Below are positions 43,301 to 51,856 of a stretch of DNA of 64,000 nt, piece after piece. Each line of letters starts with the position of its first letter. Positions within the stretch are counted from its first letter, which is position 1. This DNA is from Halostella pelagica (lineage in GTDB: Archaea; Halobacteriota; Halobacteria; Halobacteriales; Natronoarchaeaceae). Under the pieces are notes generated by a model, which was not told the origin of the DNA, ran no database searches, and saw only the letters and a list, made by a program, of their open reading frames with translations. The stretch lies in the NCBI GenBank assembly GCA_005954745.1, contig CP040678.1, positions 1,984,001-2,048,000 of the forward strand, in the 5' to 3' direction. Made by a program: the position numbers and the translations under genes.

Positions 43301-45473
43301 TTCCGACCGTACGCGCGGCGCACGAACGGCTGTTAGAACTGGAACACCTCCACGGAGACGGTCGGCATGGGCAGAGAGCCAGGTCATGCGCGGTTCGTCT
43401 GCGAACCGCTCTCGCGTATCGTCGAACGGTACCCACGGACAGCAGCCGGAATCACGCGCTTCGCGGACTGACGCATCCGTTCGGGGCGGGCAAAGAAAGA
43501 CAATACACAGGGATGAGACGACGCGCAGGGATGGGTCGACGTGGGGTAGTGACACAATGCAGGAAAGTGAGACGACGCGCAGGGATGGGTCGACGTGGGG
43601 TAGTGACACAATGCAGGAAAGTGAGACGACGCGCAGGGATGGGTCGACGTGGGGTAGTGACACAATGCAGGAAAGTGAGACGACGCGCAGGGATGGGTCG
43701 ACGTGGGGTAGTGACACAATGCAGGAAAGTGAGACGACGCGCGGCGGCGTCACAGACGAGGGCGACCAGGACAGGAACGGCCGCCGATGGGCGCTAAACC
43801 GAAGGACCGGGGCATCGGCGTCCCAGACGGGTAGCGCCCGCAGTCGGATCGGTCTCCTCGCGGACGAGGCAGCACGACCGCGCGAGGGGGAAGTCAGTCG
43901 GTTACGACGAGTCACCGTTCACCGACTGCCCGAGGCGACCACTGCGTCGAAGGTCGACCGCAGAGACGGGATGGGGGCCGCTGGCGAACGAGCGGGTTCG
44001 TCCCTGGGCGTCTCGCTTCGGTACGGAACGGGTGACACCGGGCGTCAACCCGCGCCTCGTCCGTCCGAGTCCCGACACCCTACCGGGTCCGCCTTCCAAC
44101 CCGACGGGGCCTCCTCGACGGCTAGCCCGCAGTCTGCGCCTGCTGCTGGCACGGCGAAAGCGAGTACTCGGTCCGTGTCCCGGACCAATGATACAGAGGC
44201 GAAACCGGGTACGGCCGAACCGGCGGACGAGACCATCGGGGGCGCGGCGGATCGGTCTGTTGGACGACCGGTTCGATCCCGGCGGAGCGACGGCGAGACC
44301 GCACGGAGCCGCTTCGACGTGGGCGTGACGACGCCCGCTCTATCGCTGTCTCGCCCGGACGCTCGAAACCCGGCAGACGGTCTCGCATCCTCTCTGCACT
44401 TCGACCGAACGGACGGCCGGGCACCGGCCACCGAACCGATCCGCTCGGCGCGGATGTCGGTCAACAGCCCCGACCGACGCATCGAAGCAGTGTCGGATCC
44501 GACGGGCTCGCCCGACCCGCCGGTTTCGTCCGAACCGCGGGCATCGCCAGAACAGCGGACTTCGCCCGGTCCGAGAGTGGACCGGACCGCATCTGGCTGG
44601 GGGGAACGCCTGCCTGACCACGCTACTGGTCTGATCGGAGCGTCCGGCTCGCCCGCTGAAACCGGTGAGGCTCTGACGGCATCCCGGGAGGGAAGTTCGC
44701 CAGTACTGGGGTCAGAGACACAGCCGGCAGTTCAGTCCGGGTCGCAGCCGGCAGTTCAGTCCAGACCATCGTCGGCTGTTCGGTTCGGGCTATCGTCTAC
44801 TCGTGAGACAGACGGCTCACTGATCCGGGCGAACAGGGTCATAGGAACGAATAGGGAAAGTACTAAATCAAAATCTATCGGATCGAAACAAAGAAGCTCG
44901 GTGGAAGGTGGGATGCACACAACCGGACTGTCTGAACGACCGTCGCTGACGTACCGTGACACGGCGACGGCCAGTGAGACGCGGGACGGGAACGAACGGC
45001 CAGCGACTGCTGCCGGAGGAGCGCAGTCCGTGCAAAGCACCGGAACCGACTCTCGACCGGAGTCCGGCCATGCCAGGCAGAAAACCGGACCGCAGCGTGG
45101 GACGGGTCGCCAGCCAGCCCACAGAGGCGGCCTCGACGAACGGTCGGTTGCAGACGAGTCGGACGCGACATCGGGTCCGTTTCGATCGTCGTTCGATCGG
45201 AGCGACCGCCGGTCGCCGACGGACAACCTCCCACCGAGTGAGGGGTCGTCCACGCCGGGCCGGCCGACTGAACCCCCGCGTTCCGATCAGCGCTCCGGCA
45301 GACGTGATCAGCGCCCCGACGACCGTTCTCAACGGGACCGGCGACGGCGTATCGATATTCCGAGAGACACGGGCTCGATGGAGTTCGAATCGGACGTCGA
45401 TCGGATAGTCGAACGGCTCTATCGGAAGCTCGAACGAAAACAGCGGATCGAACGAAAACGGCGGGGATTGTAG
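40347..45473 (+). CDS. Giant Arg/Ser/Thr/Pro-rich low-complexity protein, tape-measure position
   Basis: The 1708-residue product is low-complexity and basic over almost its whole length. In sampled stretches about one residue in five or six is Arg, and Ile, Leu and Phe are scarce. This is the opposite of the acidic haloarchaeal norm. Only the first ~100 residues and the last ~30 look ordered. The C-terminus (SDVDRIVERLYRKLERK, then RIERKRRGL) is a charged helix resembling the end of proteins encoded just before LysM genes in bacterial eCIS. Residues 1057-1128 are four identical 18-aa repeats. No conventional helical tape measure exists in the cluster, so it is the candidate. GTG 40347 has GGGGAG 6 nt upstream. 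Confidence 0.72.
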   Translation: MIGDRDPSDAASPVRDISVIASPNDGEESTHCTGATIVGGLDASVSPIATLDIDEFAAGLGVGIARKHSPVDLTFLSLSETDPAADRPDGSLPPGEETYVNESGERHGGYSAGLQYADVPALDGDSTATEGPYDGSWIGPSDATNDAVPPEPSPLNGLGAAGSEGFPSAIGRTGRAETETVASPQAKPGTDTSTEPRPDRSRRGGQTGRTGQSAVDPVNASTRSGTRPRRTEATLVGPPTVCTTVDSQLSIGSSEVEGERTTAVSSRTTLTDSRQPTVRTRTVPVASRETVTPRDGANVTDLAKVSRLPSSRPSARDTANTSFRTGRVVVPGSPHERSSANSRSDGPSRRPKSSVHDWSRGTAVTPSDRWSEKRRSTDDRPESPSRAVSTTARRQTARSSDSPDRSNRRAITNRSGHPETASRSATSRSIPETVPRTGAPSGGSPAVVERRGPSATRRIATLEAAVHRAPVDHSSAVTPRSASEPSIRYRASAPQTDDVGPRATGAPQLTPHIDHPRSGGTHSERTTDSRPEPSPGTAAGTGSAVRSPSRTAAERDTVAGRRSVRYRNQERSSGDAAVDSVDYSDGWRTPNAVRRAERPSSPTETGVAGTRSSGRRTPDQSAAPVAVQRSLPVRGPRVAGDENGPDPPSNVVFGAGDGSSPETMPAAADPDARDGAGRIQRLAARVSAEDSRAVVRNHQTHSDSRTRPRRFDTPTQLRLSPRQTAIPGSWSTRSRSLSTGSGQQSTSASLARRSGTGTADRATAETERERTAPKSYQTAHSPMRPNPRRTANSDSTARRTAPRSGTVLRSPTGKDGRRSDNSRRLRLSGPGPAETPNSTPARPTERNTGTPIQSRDNASRSERGSTPAPVASDPLSVAVSTPWMTPSTEGARSDTGTGRADRPSAGEGQTLASDEQERLPRASGHDTPLVIRRGRPSPSRARSGSSGQDPSFTEELDRSVWFPPAAEAARAPTPTAEPQRPGSEHSDRTRGARTAVRTGTPPRRRSAWAESQVMRGSSANRSRVSSNGTHGQQPESRASRTDASVRGGQRKTIHRDETTRRDGSTWGSDTMQESETTRRDGSTWGSDTMQESETTRRDGSTWGSDTMQESETTRRDGSTWGSDTMQESETTRGGVTDEGDQDRNGRRWALNRRTGASASQTGSARSRIGLLADEAARPREGEVSRLRRVTVHRLPEATTASKVDRRDGMGAAGERAGSSLGVSLRYGTGDTGRQPAPRPSESRHPTGSAFQPDGASSTASPQSAPAAGTAKASTRSVSRTNDTEAKPGTAEPADETIGGAADRSVGRPVRSRRSDGETARSRFDVGVTTPALSLSRPDARNPADGLASSLHFDRTDGRAPATEPIRSARMSVNSPDRRIEAVSDPTGSPDPPVSSEPRASPEQRTSPGPRVDRTASGWGERLPDHATGLIGASGSPAETGEALTASREGSSPVLGSETQPAVQSGSQPAVQSRPSSAVRFGLSSTRETDGSLIRANRVIGTNRESTKSKSIGSKQRSSVEGGMHTTGLSERPSLTYRDTATASETRDGNERPATAAGGAQSVQSTGTDSRPESGHARQKTGPQRGTGRQPAHRGGLDERSVADESDATSGPFRSSFDRSDRRSPTDNLPPSEGSSTPGRPTEPPRSDQRSGRRDQRPDDRSQRDRRRRIDIPRDTGSMEFESDVDRIVERLYRKLERKQRIERKRRGL
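43515..43742 (+). repeat. Four perfect 54-bp tandem repeats plus a partial fifth
   Basis: Units begin at 43515, 43569, 43623 and 43677 and are identical by direct comparison. A 12-bp start of a fifth unit follows at 43731. Each unit encodes 18 in-frame residues (ETTRRDGSTWGSDTMQES) of the giant protein. Perfect identity at synonymous positions implies recent expansion. Confidence 0.92.
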
Positions 45474-46148
45474 ATGGCAAACAGTGGCAAACTCGAGAAA
45501 GCACAGATATCCGTCCTCAACGGCAAGAACGAGGGCGAAACGATCGACTGCAAGTTCAACCCGAGTTCGTACACCATCGAAAAGAGCGTCAACTACGGTG
45601 AACTGAACGCGACCGGCTCCGGAGCGTCGATCATGCAGTTCGTCGACGGCAACGCGGAGACGCTGTCGATGGAGCTGTTTTTCGACACGACCGACCGGGT
45701 CGAGGCAGATAGCTCGTCGAGTTCATCCGAAGTCGACGTCCGCGAGCAGTACACGAAACACATCGACACGCTCCTTTCGGTCGACGGGGAGCTTCACGCT
45801 CCGCCAGTCTGTCAGTTCGTCTGGGGCGACGGCATCGCCTTCACGGCGCTGGTCGAGAGCGCCAACAAGCAGTTCACGAAGTTCCTCCCGAGCGGCGTGC
45901 CTATCCGCGCCCGGGTGAACGTGGTGTTCAGGGAGTTCAAGACGGCGGACTATCACAAGTCCGAGGTATCTCCTGAGTCGACAGACAAGACCAAGGTCTG
46001 GACGGTGAACGACGGCGACACGCTCTGGCTGATCGCGTCCGAGGAGTACGGAGACCCGTCTCACTGGCGCACGATCGCTGAACAGAACGACATCGAAGAC
46101 CCGCGGACGCTCGAAACGGGCGAGACGCTCGAACTCCCGCCATTGTAG
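45474..46148 (+). CDS. LysM hub adaptor (Pvc7/gp53-like)
   Basis: The 224-aa product has an N-terminal tube-adaptor domain (KAQISVLNGKNEGETIDCKFNPSSY, shown in part; SMELFFDTTD; LHAPPVCQFVWGDGIAF) and a C-terminal LysM domain at ~174-224 (TVNDGDTLWLIASEEYGDP, IAEQNDIEDPR). In eCIS this protein links the inner tube to the spike hub. It starts directly after the stop of the giant gene (TAG then ATG), so the two are co-translated. No signal peptide is present. Confidence 0.88.
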   Translation: MANSGKLEKAQISVLNGKNEGETIDCKFNPSSYTIEKSVNYGELNATGSGASIMQFVDGNAETLSMELFFDTTDRVEADSSSSSSEVDVREQYTKHIDTLLSVDGELHAPPVCQFVWGDGIAFTALVESANKQFTKFLPSGVPIRARVNVVFREFKTADYHKSEVSPESTDKTKVWTVNDGDTLWLIASEEYGDPSHWRTIAEQNDIEDPRTLETGETLELPPL

Positions 46149-46150
46149 CA

Positions 46151-47179
46151 ATGAGCACCGAAATCAACAACCATCCGCGGTACTCCCCGCGGTTCAAGGT
46201 CACCGTCGGCGACGACAAGTTCCAGGAGCCGGGCGGCCGAATCACCGACCTCGTCGTCGAAACGACCCTCGACGGCGCTGACAGGTTCTCGTTCGGACTC
46301 AACTTCCCGTTCGACGAGGAACTGGGCGAGTTCGCCGGGTTGACCTGGGACGACTTCGGCATCGGGACGGACGTCGAGATAGCGATGGGGTACGGTGACG
46401 ACGGCACGTTGACGCCGCTTTTGAGCGGAAGTATCCGCTCGATCGACACCGAGTTCACGACGGACAGGGGGCCGCTGGTCCAGGTCAACGGGTACGGACT
46501 GCTCTGGGAAACCATGCAGGGGACCGACTCTCGATCGTGGTCCGAAACCACCGTCGGAGCGGCGGTCGAAGACGTGCTGTCGTCGTACTCGTTTTCTACG
46601 ATCGACGTCGAGAGCGCGAACGTCAAGCGGGCAAAACTGATCCAGGACAGACAGAGCGACTATCGGTTCATTCAGGACCTGGCCGCGACCTACGGCTTCG
46701 ATTTCTACGCCGAACGGGATTCGGTCAGGTTCGTCCCGCTGTCCTCGCACGCCGGAAGCGACGGACCCGTCGCCGAACTCTGGTACGGGGAAGCGCTTCA
46801 CGAGTTCTTCGCCGAGATAACCCATCGAAAGCGGACGCACGCAGTCGAGGTTCGGTCCTGGGACGTCCAGAAAAAGGAGGAAATCGTCGTCTCCGCGGGG
46901 AGTTCGAACGCGAAACACAAGGAGGTCTTTCGAATACCAGCCATGTCACGCGACGAAGCAGACCACATAGCAGAAACGAAGCTGAACCGGTTCTCCGACG
47001 GCGTTGTTCAGGGCCACGGAGAGGTCGACGGTACCCCGGAGATCCGAGCGGGGACAACGGTCCGTCTCGAGGAACTCGGGGAGCGGTTCTCCGGCGAGTA
47101 CCACGTGACGAAAGCGACGCACCGAATGGGCGGTTCCGGCTACCGCACGACGTTCGAGGCCACGGAGGTGGGAACGTGA
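46151..47179 (+). CDS. Baseplate hub protein (gpD/gp27-like, VgrG N-terminal half)
   Basis: The 342-residue product matches the phage late-control gpD/gp27 fold: YSPRFKVTVGDDKF, SFGLNFPFDEELGEF, SIRSIDTEFTTDRGPLVQVNG, then DYRFIQDLAATYGFDFYAERD and a C-terminal DGVVQGHGEVDGTPEIRAG (each shown in part). It forms the trimeric hub that carries the spike and joins the tube. Its TGA overlaps the next gene's GTG, so hub and spike are two coupled proteins rather than one VgrG fusion. Confidence 0.88.
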   Translation: MSTEINNHPRYSPRFKVTVGDDKFQEPGGRITDLVVETTLDGADRFSFGLNFPFDEELGEFAGLTWDDFGIGTDVEIAMGYGDDGTLTPLLSGSIRSIDTEFTTDRGPLVQVNGYGLLWETMQGTDSRSWSETTVGAAVEDVLSSYSFSTIDVESANVKRAKLIQDRQSDYRFIQDLAATYGFDFYAERDSVRFVPLSSHAGSDGPVAELWYGEALHEFFAEITHRKRTHAVEVRSWDVQKKEEIVVSAGSSNAKHKEVFRIPAMSRDEADHIAETKLNRFSDGVVQGHGEVDGTPEIRAGTTVRLEELGERFSGEYHVTKATHRMGGSGYRTTFEATEVGT

Positions 47180-47919
47180 GCCGTCCCGGGTTTTTCGAGG
47201 GGGACGCCGACGACGACGGCGACTCCCGCAACGTCGCCGTCGGTATCGTCACGGACAACGAGGACCCGAAAGACCTCGGCCGCGTGAAACTACGGTTCCC
47301 GTGGCGCGACGCCGACGACGAGAGCTACTGGGCCAGAGTCGCCACCGAGATGGCGGGCGACGGGTACGGGACGTACTTCCTTCCGGAGGTCGACGACGAA
47401 GTGCTCGTCGCCTTCCAGAACGGCGACATCCACAGACCGTTCGTCATCGGGTCGCTCTGGAACGGCGAGCAGAAACCACCACAGACGAACGGCGACGGCG
47501 GCAACGACGTTCGGGAGGTACGGTCGCGAAGTGATCATCAACTCAGGTTCGACGACGCCGATTCCGGGAGTATAACGATACGGACTGGGGAGGGTCACGA
47601 AATCGTCATCGACGATTCCGGCGATTCGGAGACGATCGTGCTCCGCGACGAGAGCAACGACAACAGCATCACTCTCGACGCTTCGAGCGGAAACGTTTCG
47701 ATCGAGGCGAAAAACGAGATCGACATCTCGGCACCGACCGTCTCCATCAGCGGGGGAAAGAAGGTGAAGATATCGGGCAACAAGGGCGTCGCCGTTTCGA
47801 GCAAAGCCCAACTCGATCTGGCAAGCAAGGGGCAGTTGAACGTGTCGAGTCGCGGGATAATGGGGATCGACGCTACCGGTCCGTTAACTATTAAAGGCTC
47901 TATAATACAATTAAATTAA
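47176..47919 (+). CDS. Spike protein (gp5/gpV-like OB-fold plus beta-helix)
   Basis: The 247-aa product has an OB-fold (VAVGIVTDNEDPKDLGRVKL, VDDEVLVAFQNGD, PFVIGSLWNGEQ at ~18-105) and a repetitive beta-prism C-terminus. In that part short polar repeats such as SITLDASSGNVSI and LDLASKGQLNVSS recur to the end. This is the membrane-piercing spike that bears the PAAR tip. GTG 47176 overlaps the hub stop. No lysozyme domain is inserted, unlike T4 gp5. Confidence 0.88.
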   Translation: MSRPGFFEGDADDDGDSRNVAVGIVTDNEDPKDLGRVKLRFPWRDADDESYWARVATEMAGDGYGTYFLPEVDDEVLVAFQNGDIHRPFVIGSLWNGEQKPPQTNGDGGNDVREVRSRSDHQLRFDDADSGSITIRTGEGHEIVIDDSGDSETIVLRDESNDNSITLDASSGNVSIEAKNEIDISAPTVSISGGKKVKISGNKGVAVSSKAQLDLASKGQLNVSSRGIMGIDATGPLTIKGSIIQLN

Positions 47920-47931
47920 TAGATAATATAG

Positions 47932-48222
47932 ATGAAGCCTGCAGCCAGATTGGGCGATCAGACCGCTCACGGAACGCCACTCACCGGCAGTGCCAGTTCG
48001 AACGTCCTGATCGGCGGCAAGCCCGCCTGGCGCGCCATCGCCGACGTTCACAGCTGTCCGCTCACGAGCGGTGTCGTTCCGCACGTCGGCGGTTCAGTCG
48101 CGATGGGAAGTACGACGGTGTTTGTCAACAAGATGCCGGCGGCTCGGATGGGAGACACCGTCGTCGAGAACGGCCCGCCGAACAAGATAGCGAGCGGGTG
48201 TCCCACGGTCTTCATAGGCTGA
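47932..48222 (+). CDS. PAAR spike-tip protein
   Basis: The 96-residue PAAR-repeat protein contains KPAARLGDQTAHGTPL at the start, NVLIGGKPAWR, VNKMPAARMGDTV in the middle and CPTVFIG at the end. Spaced His and Cys residues (H13, H40, C42 and C90 region) can bind the tip metal. It sharpens the spike and can carry effectors, but no extension domain is fused here. It lies 12 nt after the spike gene. Confidence 0.9.
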   Translation: MKPAARLGDQTAHGTPLTGSASSNVLIGGKPAWRAIADVHSCPLTSGVVPHVGGSVAMGSTTVFVNKMPAARMGDTVVENGPPNKIASGCPTVFIG

Positions 48223-48228
48223 GCCACG

Positions 48229-48627
48229 ATGTCAGAGGACTTCCTCGGAACCGGGTGGAAGTTCCCGGTCGAAACTGACCACCGCGGAGACGTCCGAACG
48301 TCGGACACGGACGAGGACATCCGCGAGGCGATCCGGATCATCCTCGGTACTGCGAAAGGAGAACGTATCATGCGGCCGGAGTTCGGCTGTGAAATTCACG
48401 ATCACGTCTTTTCGGCGGCCACGCCTGCCACGCTGAACCTGATCGAAAGCAGCGTTCGGAAGGCGCTCGTTCGATGGGAGCCCCGGATCGACGTCGAGAA
48501 CATCGAGGCCCGGACCGCTAGCGAGAGCCCGAACAGGGTCCAGATAGAGATCGAGTACCGCGTTCGGACGACGAACAGTCTGTCAAACATGGTGTACCCC
48601 TTCTACATCACTGAGGGCGACGGATGA
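48229..48627 (+). CDS. Baseplate wedge protein gp25/GPW-like
   Basis: The 132-aa product has the gp25 pattern: GWKFPVETDHRGDVRTSDT, IREAIRIILGTAKGERIMRPEFG, and CEIHDHVFSAATPAT (each in part). EVxRP-like wording (MRPEFGCEIHD) marks the family. It binds the first sheath ring at the baseplate and triggers contraction. Its stop overlaps the next gene by ATGA. Confidence 0.9.
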   Translation: MSEDFLGTGWKFPVETDHRGDVRTSDTDEDIREAIRIILGTAKGERIMRPEFGCEIHDHVFSAATPATLNLIESSVRKALVRWEPRIDVENIEARTASESPNRVQIEIEYRVRTTNSLSNMVYPFYITEGDG

Positions 48628-51600
48628 GTCACGAGCCCGTAATCGACGATAGGAGCCAGGAGGAGGTGTACGAAGAACTCCAGCGTATCGCCCAGATGTA
48701 CACCGATTCGTGGGACCCGACGTCGGCGGACAACGGGCGGACGCTGTTGCGGATCTTCTCCCATCTCGGAGCTGATATCATCCGCAGGTTGAACGACGTC
48801 CCGGAGAAACACCGTATCGCCTTTCTCGACGCACTCGATTTCGAACGACGACCGCCGCAGGCCGCCAGATTACCGCTGACCTTCTCTGTCTCGACGGATC
48901 TCGACCGGAACGTGGCGATCCCGGGTGGGACGCAGGCGATAGCCGACCCCGACAACGCGGGAACGCAGATATTCGAAGTGCCGCAGGAACGGGGCTTCGA
49001 AGCGACGGGGGCGACGCTGATCGACGTGACTGCGGTCGACCCGACCGACGACGCCATCGTCGACCACGACGACTTACTGGACGACGACGACGGCGTTACG
49101 GAGGTGTTCGTCGGCGAGAACGAACAGGAACACGTCCTCTACATGGGTCACGAGACCCTGCTCAACCTCGAATCCGGGTCGTCGGTGACAGTCACGGCCG
49201 AAACGAACGTCGATAGCGACGTGTTCCTCGACTCGGTCGTCTGGGAGTACTACGGCGACGACGAGTCCGGCGAGGAAGGCTGGCATCGGCTCGAACAACC
49301 ACAGGACGGAGACGGCCCCGGCGACGACGCCAGTCTCGAAGAGCTTCAGGAGTTGCTGCAGTCTCGCTCGGACACCGGGCACGAGAGGAGCGACGGTCAC
49401 GCGATCGAATCGACGTTTCGGCTCCGGGGCGAAACCGTACAGACGACCGTCGACGGTGACGAGAGTCGGTGGCTTCGGTGCCGGCTGGTCGACGACGAGT
49501 CGGACCCCTTCTCGGTGAAAATGCAGTCGCTAGCGGTGAGCGTCGGAAGCGGGGCGAGAGAGGGCGGGCTTGCGCCGGATTTCCTCCTCGCGAACGATGT
49601 CCCCTTGTCGCTCGAAGACGAGGGCGACATTCTACCGTTCGGACGGCTTCCGCAACCCCCGGCGACGTTTTACGTCGCCTCGGAAGAAGCGTTCACCAAA
49701 GGGGGTGGAGTCATCGACATCGAGTTCCACGTGCCCGAGGTGGCCGGCCCGTCCGACGCGGGCGACGGTGCGGACGGGTCGGCAGACGGTGGTCCAGGTG
49801 GTGTCGGACTCGTCGGCGGCCCTCCGCACATATCGTGGGAGTACTGGAACGGGGACGGCTGGACTCGGATCGACGGTATCACCGACGAGACGAACGCGCT
49901 GGCGGACCCGGGTCACGTCCGGTTTCCCGTTCCGGACGACATCGAGGCGACCGCAGTGTCCGGACACGATGACGTGTGGATCCGCGCCCGGCTTGTCAGC
50001 GGGAACTACGGGCAGCCGTCTTTCGACGTTACCGACGCCGGTACGCGAGGAGCGCTCACCGACTCTCCGGAGCCGCCGAAGTTCAGTAACGTGTCGATCC
50101 ACTACGACAGGGGGCTGGAACCCTTCGAGACAGTCCGCAGATACGACAACGCGTCGTTCAGCGAAGATTTCGCGGACCGTTCCGATCCGTTTTCGCCGTT
50201 TACCGAACTCCCGGACCGGGAACAGACGATCTATCTCGGGTTCGACGACGTACTCCGAAACGGGCCGCTTTCCGTGTTCGTTCCGGTGAAAGACACGACG
50301 TATCCGCGCGCCTTCGACCCCGGAATTCAGTGGGAGTACTGCAACGACCCCGACGCATTCGAGTGGTCGGAGATAGACGTTCAGGACCGGACGGGCGGGC
50401 TGACGGAGCGCGGACTCGTACGGTTCACGTTTCCCGAACCGACCACCGCGTTCGATCTGTTCGGCCGACAGCGCCACTGGATACGGGCACGCATCACGCA
50501 GGACGAGTTCGAGCGCGAGCCCCGACCGACCCGACCGTCGCGGAACAGCGGTGTCGTATCGGAGGTCGAGGGAACCGACCGAACATTAGAGCGGTCGACG
50601 ACGCCACCGGTTCTGGACGGAATCTACCCGAACACGCAGTGGGCCTACAACACGAATACGGTGGAAAACGAGATACTCGGATCGAGCGACGGGTCACACG
50701 ACCAGTCGTTCGAATTCGCGTTCGCTCCGGTCATCCAGACAGAGGTCTGGGTCGACGAGTACGCCAGTCTGTCTTCGGGCGAACGGCGAGAACTCGTCGA
50801 AACCCGCCCCGATGCCGTCGAACGCGTTACGTCGCCCCGGGGTGAGACCGAGGAGTTCTGGGTTCGCTGGGTGGAAGCGGCGGACTTCCTGGACTCGGGC
50901 CCGTCGGACCGGAACTACGTCGTCGACAGGAGCAACGGCACCGTCACGTTCGGCGATGGGAACAGCGGAGCGATCCCGCCGAACGGCCAGGACAACCTGA
51001 AGACGACGTACACGACCGGTGGCGGGAGAGACGGCAACGTAGACACCGGGACGATCACCGACCTCAAGAGTTCGATCTCGCTGGTCGAATCGGTTTCGAA
51101 CCCGGCACCGGCGGACGGGGGTGCGGACATCGAGTCTATCGATGCGCTCGTTTCGCGGACGACGAACCAGATCAAACACCGGGGGAAAGCGGTCACTGCC
51201 GCCGACTACGAACAGGTTTCGAAAGCCGAGTTCCGCGAACTCGCGACGGTCAAATGCGATCCGAACCTGTCCGGCAGCGGCGAACGGGCGTCCGGTCAGG
51301 TGACATTGTTGATAGTTCCGCAGGCCGAACGAGAAAAGCCGGTCCCGTCAACGGAGCTCAAACAGCAGGTCCACACCGCACTGCGAAAACGGGCGCCGGC
51401 GTCGCTCGTCGAATCGGAGAGCGCACGGATCGTCGTCAGGGGACCAAGTTACGCCGAGATGGCCGTCGAGTTGACGCTCCGAGCGTCGGAGGTCAAGAGC
51501 GTTTCACAGCTCAAGGGAACGATCAGTCAACGACTCGACGAGTATCTGCATCCGCTGACCGGGAACGGGGGCGACGGGTGGGAGTTCGGAGCGATGCCCG

Positions 51601-51794
51601 GTATCGAGGAACTGGCCGCGGCTGTCGACGACATCGAGAACGTGTCGAACGTGGTAGATATCGGGGCAAGGATCGACGTGAGCGGCGACCGACAGTCGCT
51701 CAGTGGCCGCCAGCGCGATCCGACGCTCCCGAGAGACGCACTCGTCTGTAGCGGGGACCACGAGATAACAGTCACCATGGAGGGAGACCCGTGA
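48624..51794 (+). CDS. Large baseplate J-like wedge protein (Pvc11/gp6-like)
   Basis: The 1056-residue product begins with a helical baseplate region (YEELQRIAQMYTDSWDP, RTLLRIFSHLGADIIRRLN). It has several beta-sandwich modules with acidic linkers (around 155-170, 225-250, 375-400). It ends with the J-like domain: NYVVDRSNGTVTFGDGNSG at ~767-785, then KHRGKAVTAADYEQV, and a C-terminal GWEFGAMPGIEELAAAVDDI. It forms the wedge ring of the baseplate. It is homologous with the next gene over the J-like part and longer by the inserted modules. Confidence 0.85.
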   Translation: MSHEPVIDDRSQEEVYEELQRIAQMYTDSWDPTSADNGRTLLRIFSHLGADIIRRLNDVPEKHRIAFLDALDFERRPPQAARLPLTFSVSTDLDRNVAIPGGTQAIADPDNAGTQIFEVPQERGFEATGATLIDVTAVDPTDDAIVDHDDLLDDDDGVTEVFVGENEQEHVLYMGHETLLNLESGSSVTVTAETNVDSDVFLDSVVWEYYGDDESGEEGWHRLEQPQDGDGPGDDASLEELQELLQSRSDTGHERSDGHAIESTFRLRGETVQTTVDGDESRWLRCRLVDDESDPFSVKMQSLAVSVGSGAREGGLAPDFLLANDVPLSLEDEGDILPFGRLPQPPATFYVASEEAFTKGGGVIDIEFHVPEVAGPSDAGDGADGSADGGPGGVGLVGGPPHISWEYWNGDGWTRIDGITDETNALADPGHVRFPVPDDIEATAVSGHDDVWIRARLVSGNYGQPSFDVTDAGTRGALTDSPEPPKFSNVSIHYDRGLEPFETVRRYDNASFSEDFADRSDPFSPFTELPDREQTIYLGFDDVLRNGPLSVFVPVKDTTYPRAFDPGIQWEYCNDPDAFEWSEIDVQDRTGGLTERGLVRFTFPEPTTAFDLFGRQRHWIRARITQDEFEREPRPTRPSRNSGVVSEVEGTDRTLERSTTPPVLDGIYPNTQWAYNTNTVENEILGSSDGSHDQSFEFAFAPVIQTEVWVDEYASLSSGERRELVETRPDAVERVTSPRGETEEFWVRWVEAADFLDSGPSDRNYVVDRSNGTVTFGDGNSGAIPPNGQDNLKTTYTTGGGRDGNVDTGTITDLKSSISLVESVSNPAPADGGADIESIDALVSRTTNQIKHRGKAVTAADYEQVSKAEFRELATVKCDPNLSGSGERASGQVTLLIVPQAEREKPVPSTELKQQVHTALRKRAPASLVESESARIVVRGPSYAEMAVELTLRASEVKSVSQLKGTISQRLDEYLHPLTGNGGDGWEFGAMPGIEELAAAVDDIENVSNVVDIGARIDVSGDRQSLSGRQRDPTLPRDALVCSGDHEITVTMEGDP

Positions 51795-51856
51795 CCCGCC
51801 GAGTCGGAACGGGTCGGCGTCAGCCGAGGATCGCACCCGACGGAGGGCGGTGACCC

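Noticed and set aside
43515-43742. CRISPR-like tandem array
   Set aside because: The units are contiguous with no spacers, are in frame and encode protein. There are no cas genes in the window.
42247-43915. Several long frames in other phases within the giant gene
   Set aside because: They arise from low-complexity GC-rich sequence. Only the main frame runs 1708 codons and joins the LysM gene without a gap.
46537-47178. Upstream extension of the spike gene in its own frame
   Set aside because: It overlaps the conserved hub protein in another phase, while GTG 47176 with a GTGA overlap starts exactly at the conserved spike domain.
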